From an uncultured Ardenticatenia bacterium (GTDB taxonomy: Bacteria; Chloroflexota; Anaerolineae; Promineifilales; Promineifilaceae): 5,301 nt of DNA. Shown here one piece after another: positions 1 to 5,201 of the stretch. Position 1 is the stretch's first letter; the number at the start of each line of letters is the position of its first letter. A model generated the notes under the pieces. It saw only the letters and a program-made list of their open reading frames with translations. It had not been told where the DNA came from and searched no databases. The position numbers were made by a program, and so were the translations under genes. The stretch covers positions 1-5,301 of the forward strand of contig CALLZA010000034.1 in assembly GCA_937858165.1 (NCBI GenBank). The letters run 5' to 3'.

Positions 1-136
1 CTTGATAAATATCTCTGTCGCGTACGGCCCGCGGCTCGTGGGTGGATGTGGACACCCCCGCGCGCGTGGGGCGGGGGGTGTTGCGGGGTTTTTGAAAAAA
101 AAACGAGCACAGGCGCCGCCTGCAAAAAGGGGGGGG
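1..136. other. Low-quality or artefactual left contig end
   Basis: This stretch has a run of nine A (95-103), a run of eight G (129-136), a T-run and very G-rich, low-complexity text, unlike the balanced high-GC sequence that follows. There is a faint resemblance to degraded Nextera adapter: CTCGTGGG at 35-42 and ATGTG at 46-50 occur in the same order in the i7-side adapter. Also, exactly 29 bases separate GTG at 66 from the A-run at 95, the length of the P5 flow-cell end, but only 12 of 29 bases agree. No gene is supported here; an open frame through 46-309 has no family resemblance. Treat this as probable read-end noise rather than genome. Confidence 0.45.
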
Positions 137-148
137 TTAAAGACCCCG

Positions 149-250
149 CCGCTAGCGTAGAAGTGCGTTCAAACGCACTTTCAGAGGGTATCGTGCTTCT
201 TCAGTGCGATTCATCGCACTTTCACGCTAGCGGTGGGTTTCAACCCACCG
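149..250. repeat. Cluster of nested perfect inverted repeats (palindromic intergenic element)
   Basis: Four perfect inverted repeats lie in about 100 bases. An outer pair, CCGCTAGCGT at 149-158 and ACGCTAGCGG at 224-233, encloses two hairpins: AAGTGCGTT/AACGCACTT (161-169 with 172-180) and AGTGCGAT/ATCGCACT (203-210 with 213-220). A third hairpin, CGGTGGGTT/AACCCACCG (231-239 with 242-250), shares bases 231-233 with the outer stem, so the two compete. All three hairpins have TTCA at the loop (TTCAAA, ATTCAT, TTTCAA). The two inner ones share the stem core AGTGCG. Folded, the element is a three-way junction followed by a hairpin. It looks like a REP-type or palindromic repeat element; its role (transcript end, mRNA stability, or mobile repeat) is unknown. 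Confidence 0.75.
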
Positions 251-280
251 CGACGGTGCCCACGGCGACAATGCCCACCG
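251..280. repeat. 15-base imperfect tandem repeat
   Basis: CGACGGTGCCCACGG (251-265) is followed directly by CGACAATGCCCACCG (266-280), with 12 of 15 bases equal. The core CCCACSG also occurs at 244-250 inside the right arm of the preceding hairpin, so CCCACSG recurs three times at a strict 15-base period (244, 259, 274). This suggests the tandem copies grew out of the hairpin arm. Because 15 is a multiple of three, it produces a repeated PTAT peptide in a spurious reading frame. Confidence 0.6.
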
Positions 281-309
281 CAACCGGTCGGCGCTGTATG
301 CCGATTTAA

Positions 310-337
310 TTGTTAATCCCCTAAAACGCCCTTTTAA
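310..337 (+). promoter_or_regulatory. Possible sigma-70-type promoter for the DUF971 gene
   Basis: The AT-rich island at 303-340 stands out from the surrounding high GC. It holds TTGTTA (310-315) and TTTTAA (332-337) separated by 16 bases, a loose match to -35 and -10 boxes on the strand of the gene that starts at 407. The match is weak and the 5' leader would be about 60 bases. The rest of 281-406 shows only a small GGGT/ACCC hairpin (347-350 with 356-359) and nothing else I recognise. Confidence 0.25.
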
Positions 338-406
338 GTTAGCTGCGGGTTCTTCACCCCTCCGGGCTAGGACACCAGTGAAAGGTCAATAACACACAGA
401 TCGACT

Positions 407-727
407 ATGGCTATACGAAACAAACCCACAAACATCGTCGCCGATCGCGCCCGTCGCGTCCTCACCATCACCTGGGACGACGGCCACGACAGCTACTACT
501 CCTTCGCCGGGTTGCGCGCCGTCTGCCCCTGCGTCCTCTGTCAGGGCGGCCACGCCAACATGGGCCAACCGGCCGACAAGCTACTTCTGCGCCGGGCACA
601 AGACGACGCGCTCAACCTGGAGGCTATCACGCCCATTGGCAGCTATGCCGTCCAGTTTCGCTGGAACGACGGCCACGACAGCGGCATCTACACCTGGGAC
701 TACCTCTACGAGGCGGGGTTAGAGTAG
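407..727 (+). CDS. DUF971 domain protein (GBBH-like N-terminal domain)
   Basis: A 106-residue protein that consists almost entirely of one DUF971 domain, the fold also found at the N-terminus of gamma-butyrobetaine hydroxylase and in some Mrp/ApbC-type iron-sulfur carriers. Diagnostic features are WDDGHDSYY (23-31), LRAVCPCVLC (36-45, with Cys 40, 42 and 45), the GSYAVQFRW strand (78-86) and WNDGHDSGIYTWDYL (86-100). The three clustered cysteines, with a histidine in each WxDGHDS motif, suggest metal or Fe-S contact, by analogy with the family; the function of stand-alone members is not established. It is probably cytosolic, with no signal peptide or membrane segment. The length is normal for a single-domain member. 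The ATG at 407 is preferred because the domain begins within 20 residues of it. There is no good Shine-Dalgarno sequence: AAAGG at 381-385 is too far upstream, so initiation may be weak or leaderless. It is convergent with lysA. Confidence 0.85.
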   Translation: MAIRNKPTNIVADRARRVLTITWDDGHDSYYSFAGLRAVCPCVLCQGGHANMGQPADKLLLRRAQDDALNLEAITPIGSYAVQFRWNDGHDSGIYTWDYLYEAGLE

Positions 728-740
728 AAGATCTCGCGCC

Positions 741-775
741 AAGGACGCCAGGAAGGAATTCTCCTGGCGCTCCTT
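741..775. terminator. Hairpin between convergent genes, likely bidirectional terminator
   Basis: AAGGA (741-745) plus CGCCAGGA (746-753) pair with TCCTGGCG (762-769) plus TCCTT (771-775), a 13-base-pair stem with one bulged C at 770 and an 8-base loop that contains GAATTC. It lies 13 bases past the end of the DUF971 gene and 13 bases past the end of lysA on the other strand, the right place to end both transcripts. There is no clean U-tract on either side (only TTCTTT at 785-790 on the plus side), so it may be a transcript-protecting or roadblock hairpin rather than a classical intrinsic terminator. Its left flank resembles part of the insert inside lysA. Confidence 0.6.
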
Positions 776-788
776 GCATGAGGCTTCT

Positions 789-2165
789 TTACGTTCCGTC
801 CAGAAGATCGTTGTAAGCCTGACGCCGCCGGATGACGCGGAAAGTATCGCCCTCGACCAGCACCTCGGCCGGGCGCAGGTGGCCGTTGTAGTTGGAGCTC
901 ATGGCGTAGCCGTAAGCCCCGGCATGGAGCACAGCCAGCAGATCACCGGCGGCCAACGGCGGCATCGGCCGATCGCGGGCCAGGAAGTCGCTCGTCTCGC
1001 AGATGGGGCCGACGATGTCTACCACCGGCAAATTCTCGCCCCCAGTGGGAGAGGGGCTAGTGGAGAGCGCTCTTCCCTGGCCCCTGGCCCCTGGCCCCTT
1101 CTTCTTTGCGTCTTCGCGTGAGTCCCTCTTGGTTACAGACAAGATAGGATGGTACGCCTGGTACAGTGTCGGCCGGATGAGGTCGGTCATGCCAGCGTCG
1201 ACGATGACGAAGCGCTTCTCGCCCTGCTGCTTGGTATAGACAACCCGCGTCAGCAACGCCCCGGCGCGGCCGACGATGGAGCGCCCCGGCTCCACGACCA
1301 GACCGTAGCCGGCCGCGGCCACCAGCGGCCCAACCGTGCGCACCCAATCGGCCGCTGCCGGCGCCCCGCCCTGATAGTCGATACCCAGCCCCCCTCCGGC
1401 ATCGATGTACTCCAGACGGATGCCCTCGCGCCCCATTTCGTCGGCCAGTTCGACAAGGAAGCGCACCGCCTGGGCAAAAGGGTCGAGGTCGGTGATCTGT
1501 GAACCAATGTGGGCCGCCAGCCCGACAGGCCGCAGCCAGGGGTGGGCGGCCGCGGTGCGCAACATGGCCACCGCCCGCTCGCGCGGCACGCCGAACTTGT
1601 GGCCGTGCAGGCCGGTGCTAATGTAGGGGTGAGTAGCGGCGCTGATGTTGGGGTTGACGCGCACCCCAATCGGGGCCACCCGCCCTAACCGCTCGGCCAC
1701 GGCGGCCACGGCGGCCAACTCCATCTCCGATTCGACGTGCAACGCGCGAATGCCGGTCGCCAGCGCCTCGGCGATCTCGCCCTTCTTCTTGCCCACACCG
1801 GAGAAGATGATCCGTCCCGGATCGACACCGGCGTGGCGCGCCAGGAACAACTCGCCGCCACTGGTCACGTCCGCACCCAGCCCGGCGGCGCGCAGCAGGG
1901 CCAGCAGCCCCGGGTTGCCATTGGCCTTCACCGCGTAGCAAACGAGTGCGCCCGGCCCGGCGGCCTCGTTGGCGGCTGCCAGGAAGGCCCGCGCCCGCTG
2001 CTCCAGGTCAGCCCGACTGTAGATGTAGGCGGGTGTGTCGACGGCCGCGGCCACGTCAGCCAGGGGCACAGCTTCGCACATCAGTTCGCCGGCGCGATAG
2101 ACAAATGGGCTATCCGTTGGGGACAGGTTCGGGGTCGGTGGGGAGGCTTTCAAGGTGTTGCTCAT
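789..2165 (-). CDS. lysA: Diaminopimelate decarboxylase (with repeat-derived insert)
   Basis: This PLP enzyme (fold-type III, alanine-racemase-like barrel) decarboxylates meso-2,6-diaminopimelate to L-lysine, the last step of lysine synthesis in the cytosol. Numbering from the ATG at 2165 (458 residues): PLP lysine K80 in YAVKAN, GKKKGEI (125-131), HIGSQ (219-223), glycine loop AGGGLGIDY (256-264), EPGRSIVG (292-299), CETSD (389-393, the active-site Cys/Glu given by the partner subunit) and GAYGYAMSSNYN (416-427). All key residues are present, so the enzyme looks functional. The domain starts near SPFVYR (19-24). No nearer ATG exists, so the ATG at 2165 is chosen; it overlaps the sensor gene by 56 bases. 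Residues 345-377 are an unusual charged and Gly/Pro-rich insert absent from typical LysA. A longer in-frame start at 2228 is unlikely, because it would add 21 unconserved residues inside the upstream gene. Confidence 0.95.
   Translation of the reverse strand: MSNTLKASPPTPNLSPTDSPFVYRAGELMCEAVPLADVAAAVDTPAYIYSRADLEQRARAFLAAANEAAGPGALVCYAVKANGNPGLLALLRAAGLGADVTSGGELFLARHAGVDPGRIIFSGVGKKKGEIAEALATGIRALHVESEMELAAVAAVAERLGRVAPIGVRVNPNISAATHPYISTGLHGHKFGVPRERAVAMLRTAAAHPWLRPVGLAAHIGSQITDLDPFAQAVRFLVELADEMGREGIRLEYIDAGGGLGIDYQGGAPAAADWVRTVGPLVAAAGYGLVVEPGRSIVGRAGALLTRVVYTKQQGEKRFVIVDAGMTDLIRPTLYQAYHPILSVTKRDSREDAKKKGPGARGQGRALSTSPSPTGGENLPVVDIVGPICETSDFLARDRPMPPLAAGDLLAVLHAGAYGYAMSSNYNGHLRPAEVLVEGDTFRVIRRRQAYNDLLDGT
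1035..1133 (-). repeat. Intergenic-type repeat DNA inserted in frame in lysA
   Basis: Between YHPILSV and LPVVDIVGPICE, where LysA proteins normally have only a short loop, this gene has about 33 extra codons (residues 345-377) reading TKRDSREDAKKKGPGARG and on to SPTGGE. The DNA is mosaic: CTCACGCGAAGACGCAAAG on the coding strand (1104-1122), then a GGGGCCA tandem (1075-1099), a 10-base palindrome AGAGCGCTCT (1064-1073) and a CCCCTCTCCCACTGGGGG block (1041-1058). Such blocks are typical of dispersed intergenic repeats rather than of conserved protein. The frame stays open and the conserved C-terminal domain resumes intact. The limits are judged from family knowledge, not an alignment, and could move by a few codons. 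Confidence 0.65.
1075..1099. repeat. 7-base tandem repeat within lysA
   Basis: CCCTGGC is repeated at 1075, 1082 and 1089 with a partial fourth copy (CCCT at 1096-1099), about 3.6 units. On the coding strand it reads as GGGGCCA units and encodes GPGARGQG. Three units make 21 bases, so only gains or losses of three units would keep lysA in frame. This makes it a potential slippage site. Confidence 0.85.
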
Positions 2166-4098
2166 CGTCTCCGGTGATGGAGCGCTCCATGTTGGCGATC
2201 GTGCGGGCCACGTTCTCGATGGCCACACGCTGCTTGCGATAGAGGTCAGATTCGCTCATGGCCAGCCGGCGGGCCACGTCGCGCACGCGCCGCCCCTGGA
2301 CGAACTTCATTTCCAGAATGTTGTAGAGAATCCACTCAGTGGTCGTCAGGCTGCGCTGGCCGTCGGGGCGCTGCTGTTCGATGGCCTCGGCCAGGATGGC
2401 CCGCAGCGCGTTGACCGGGTTGTTGTCGTGCCCCTCCATCTCGCGCTGCACCACCTGTAGCTGGAGTAGCGGGCTTTCGGTTAGTTTTGGCCCACCCCAG
2501 TAGTGGGTCAGCGCGTCGCGCACCATGTTGCCGAACTCCGGGTCTTGCAGCAGCTCGTCGGCCGGCTGCGACCCCTCGGCCGTCAGCACCGGCAGGCCGC
2601 CAAACGCCGCCGCGCTGCGCCGCTCTTGCAGAGCGGTGATCTCCGGCAAGATGCCCTCAACCGCCGCGAAGACCTCTTGCTGCAAGATGTGGTCTTCCAA
2701 CGCGGCCGCCGCCTGAGAACGCAGGCGGGCCAGCAGTTCCAGCTCATCAAGAGTCAGGTCAGGCTGCGGCGCGCGCGCCCGCATTCCCAGAATACCGAGC
2801 AGCAAGTCGTTGCGCTGGTTGTAGAGCGGCTGAATCCAGTAGTCGCCCCAGACGAAGAAACTGTCATCACCCCGCGCCGGGTCATCGTCCGGCCCAAGAC
2901 CGTTGCCGCTGGACAACGAAAAGCGCTGCAACACGGCGTTGGGCAGCCCTTCCAGTGGCGCGGGAGGCCCGATGACCGCCTCCAGCCGCGGTCCGGTGGG
3001 CGTCAGCGCGGCCACGAAGGCCGACGGTGTGCGCACCGCCTCGCACGTGGCGGCCAACACGCTTTCCAGGAACTGCCGCAGGTCACTGGTTGTCAGCAAC
3101 CGCTCGCTCAACGCCTGAATGCGCCGCACATCGGGGTCGTCGTTCAACTGAAAAGCGCGCTCGAAGGTCTGCTTGTAGTGGTGGATGACCCACTCGACGA
3201 TCATCACCGTGGCCACGACGGCAAAGCCCAGCAGCACCTCTTTGTGCAGCCCAAGAACGCTCGGCGCGCGGCTAACGAGAACAAAGACCAGCAGGACGAT
3301 GGTCGCCGCCAGGGGCACGCGGGCCATGTACTTGAACAGTCGCACGCGCACAACCCGGTCGGGCGAGGTCGCGCCGAAGTAGGCCAGTTGCGACGTGAGC
3401 ACGGCAAAGAGGATGCTGACGACAAGATTGCCGATGAGCAAAACCGGCCAGAGCAGCAGGGGCATCTCGGCCGTCGGGTGCGTCGCCAGCAAGTAGGGGA
3501 AGACACCCAGCGGCGCAGCCAGGATGGCTATCAGCGTCGTCGTCATGCGTCGCCGGGTAGTCGTCGTTAGGCAGCGCTGCCGCGCCCGCCAGACGTTGTA
3601 GACGCCGCCCAGCGCCGCGGCCCAGAAGTAGACGGCAAACAACGGGAAGAGCGGCCCTCCACTGAGGCGCGGCGTCAGCGCACCGGCCGCCGGCGGGCCT
3701 ACAACCCAGTCAGACAACAACCCCACTACGGCGAACGCCCCACCGCCCAGGTAGCTCAGCCCCACCAGCACCCGCCTTCGCCGCGAGTGCTTGCCCGTCG
3801 TCCGCAACAGAGCATCGGAGAGATGGAACTGCGCCGCCGGCACAAGGGCAACGCCTATCCAGCCGACGCGCAGCAGGAATTCGGCCGCGCCCGGGGCGAC
3901 AGCGCGACTGACCAGCAACTCCGTCAGATAGACGAGAACGACCAGCCCGATGAGCGCCGAAAAGGAACGCTGCACCGTGCCACGCTTCAGGCGAGGGATG
4001 TTATAGAGTACGACCGCAGCGCCGAAGATGACAATGATGGATTGCAAGACATCATTGGCATAGCCGAAGATGTAGGCAATGTCGCTGCCGGCAAGCAT
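2110..4098 (-). CDS. Multi-pass membrane sensor with GAF-like region and C-terminal HTH
   Basis: A 662-residue protein whose exact family I do not recognise. Hydrophobic segments, about nine in all, lie near residues 18-34, 47-66, 75-95, 110-130, 150-170, 186-204, 214-240, 258-277 and 286-304; the first seven resemble the 7TM N-terminal module of some bacterial sensor kinases. A linker (305-335, beginning VIHHYKQTFERAFQ) leads to a GAF-like region (about 335-470), then a helical stretch (470-580). At 585-635 is LTTTEWILYNILEMKF followed by a helix-turn-helix, VRDVARRLAMSESDLYRKQ (605-623), like sigma-70 region 4 or Fis-type HTHs. I see no HisKA or HATPase motifs (no H-box, N-box or GxG), so this is probably a membrane-tethered one-component regulator, not a kinase. 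The ATG at 4098 is chosen because AGAGGT sits 9 bases before it; the frame upstream (to 4212) runs into ftsH. It sits between ftsH and lysA in the same direction. Confidence 0.8.
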   Translation of the reverse strand: MLAGSDIAYIFGYANDVLQSIIVIFGAAVVLYNIPRLKRGTVQRSFSALIGLVVLVYLTELLVSRAVAPGAAEFLLRVGWIGVALVPAAQFHLSDALLRTTGKHSRRRRVLVGLSYLGGGAFAVVGLLSDWVVGPPAAGALTPRLSGGPLFPLFAVYFWAAALGGVYNVWRARQRCLTTTTRRRMTTTLIAILAAPLGVFPYLLATHPTAEMPLLLWPVLLIGNLVVSILFAVLTSQLAYFGATSPDRVVRVRLFKYMARVPLAATIVLLVFVLVSRAPSVLGLHKEVLLGFAVVATVMIVEWVIHHYKQTFERAFQLNDDPDVRRIQALSERLLTTSDLRQFLESVLAATCEAVRTPSAFVAALTPTGPRLEAVIGPPAPLEGLPNAVLQRFSLSSGNGLGPDDDPARGDDSFFVWGDYWIQPLYNQRNDLLLGILGMRARAPQPDLTLDELELLARLRSQAAAALEDHILQQEVFAAVEGILPEITALQERRSAAAFGGLPVLTAEGSQPADELLQDPEFGNMVRDALTHYWGGPKLTESPLLQLQVVQREMEGHDNNPVNALRAILAEAIEQQRPDGQRSLTTTEWILYNILEMKFVQGRRVRDVARRLAMSESDLYRKQRVAIENVARTIANMERSITGDDEQHLESLPTDPEPVPNG
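2169..2172 (-). promoter_or_regulatory. Short-spaced ribosome binding site for lysA
   Basis: On the minus strand, GGAG is followed by ACG and then the ATG at 2165, a spacer of only 3 bases. The site lies inside the sensor gene, whose stop is 53 bases beyond the lysA start codon. Ribosomes translating the sensor gene would run over this start, so lysA translation is probably coupled to it. This is the only GGAG-plus-ATG combination close to the conserved LysA N-terminus. Confidence 0.4.
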
Positions 4099-4107
4099 AA
4101 CGAACCG

Positions 4108-4113
4108 ACCTCT
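4108..4113 (-). promoter_or_regulatory. Ribosome binding site deciding the start of the sensor gene
   Basis: AGAGGT on the minus strand lies 9 bases before the ATG at 4098, inside the 52-base gap after the ftsH stop. No promoter-like pair is obvious in that short gap, in keeping with co-transcription from a promoter beyond the contig end. Confidence 0.6.
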
Positions 4114-4150
4114 ATGGCAGGGGCTATGAATTAGACCGCGGACCGCATCA

Positions 4151-5135
4151 TCAGGCCGGCGATGGCGACGGCGGCCGATCCAGGGTCGGTCGCGGCCGCT
4201 CCGCGCCCTCACTTGGCTTCGGCAGGTTAATCCGTGGGCTGCCCGGCGGCGGCGGGTTGGACGGAACAGCTACGTCTTTGCCTTCGAGCAGGTCCACGAA
4301 ATCGGCTGCTTCCAGCGTCTCGACCTCCAGCAGCCGTTGCGAGATCAGTTCCAGTTTATCGCGATGGTCAGTCAGAATGGTCATCGCCTGGTTGTGGGCC
4401 GAGTCGATGATCAGCCGCACTTCGCCATCGATCTGCTCGGCGATGGCGTCGGAGTAGTCGCGCTGCTCGCTGATTTCGCGTCCTAGGAAGACCAACTCCT
4501 GCTTCTCGCCATAGACGCGCAGGCCCAAGCCCTGGCTCATGCCGTACTGCGTGACCATCGCCCGCGCCAGCCGCGTCACCTGCTGGAGGTCGTTGCTGGC
4601 CCCGGTGGTGATCTCGCCGAAAACGATCTCCTCGGCCACGCGCCCGCCCAATGCCGTGGCAATCATCGCCTCGAACTTGGAGCGGGTCAGGAAGCTAGCG
4701 TCTTCGTCCATATACCAAGTGACACCGCCGGCCATGCCGCGCGGGATGATGGTGATCTTGCGCAGCGTCTGGGCATGCGGCAGGTAGTGGCTGACCAACG
4801 CGTGGCCGGCCTCATGATAGGCGGTCAGTTCCTTTTCTTCGGGCGACATGAGGCGGCTCTTGCGCTCAGGCCCCAGTTGAACGCGCTCAATGGCCTCCTG
4901 GAACTCGCTCATGCCGATGCTCTTACGGTTGCGCCGCGCCGCCAACAGCGCTGCCTCGTTGACGGTGTTCTCGATGTCGGCACCGACGAAGCCGGGCGTG
5001 GCCTTGGCCAGTACGCTCACATCGACGGCATTGGCAATCGGCTTGCCGCGCAGGTGGACACGGAAGATCGCCTCCCGGCCGCGCATGTCCGGCCGGTCGA
5101 TGATGACGCGCCGGTCGAAGCGCCCGGGGCGCAAC
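4151..5135 (-). CDS. ftsH: ATP-dependent zinc metalloprotease FtsH, 5' end missing
   Basis: The C-terminal 327 residues of FtsH, a membrane-anchored hexameric AAA+ protease that unfolds and degrades membrane and short-lived cytosolic proteins. Counting from the first genomic residue: LRPGRFDRR (1-9), the end of the AAA second region of homology with its arginine fingers; AAA lid with PGFVGADIENTVNEAALLA (47-65); zinc site HEAGH (107-111); MAGGVTWY (134-141); ALGGRVAEEIVFG (161-173); and TTGASNDLQQVT (176-187) carrying the third zinc ligand, D182. Walker A and B, the transmembrane part and the start codon are absent because the contig enters adapter sequence at 5136. The reading frame runs on into the adapter as MGSEMCIRDR, which is not part of the protein. 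Full-length FtsH is usually 600-670 residues, so about half is missing. The last 38 residues are a proline-rich, probably disordered tail. It is the first visible gene of the minus-strand unit. Confidence 0.95.
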
Positions 5136-5201
5136 CTGTCTCTTATACACATCTCCGAGCCCACGAGACCGTACTAGATCTCGTATGCCGTCTTCTGCTT
5201 G
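5136..5201 (+). other. Nextera i7/P7 sequencing adapter (contamination)
   Basis: CTGTCTCTTATACACATCT (5136-5154) is the Tn5 mosaic-end sequence used in Nextera libraries. It is followed by CCGAGCCCACGAGAC (5155-5169), the index CGTACTAG (5170-5177, matching Nextera N702) and the P7 flow-cell sequence (5178-5201, starting ATCTCGTATGCC and ending CTGCTTG). Order and spacing are exact. This is library construction sequence, not genome, and marks where the source read ran off its insert. Confidence 0.98.

Noticed and set aside
161..250. Repeated AGTGCG hairpins considered as a CRISPR array
   Set aside because: The units are palindromes of unequal spacing without uniform spacers or long identical repeats; no cas genes are present.
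46..309. 87-codon open frame with a repeated PTAT motif at the left end
   Set aside because: It runs through suspect sequence, the hairpin cluster and a 15-base tandem repeat; the PTAT repeat is a by-product of the DNA repeat and there is no family resemblance.
1737..2177. 146-codon open frame antisense to lysA
   Set aside because: It lies opposite well-conserved LysA motifs and its composition is typical of an antisense shadow.
2166..2228. Longer LysA start at 2228
   Set aside because: It would add 21 residues encoded in the sensor HTH-proximal region, with no match to LysA; the ATG at 2165 has its own GGAG and is already longer than the conserved domain needs.
2503..3570. 355-codon open frame antisense to the sensor gene
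   Set aside because: It is Gln/Arg/His-rich, lacks any domain look and mirrors the coding strand of a clear membrane protein; such long shadows are common in high-GC DNA.
4099..4212. N-terminal extension of the sensor gene into ftsH
   Set aside because: The extra 38 residues are Arg-rich with no conserved look, and a good ribosome binding site precedes the ATG at 4098.
5136..5154. Perfect Tn5-type mosaic end, which could suggest a transposon
   Set aside because: It is followed directly by Nextera i7 adapter, an index and P7 sequence, so it comes from the library, not from an IS in the genome.
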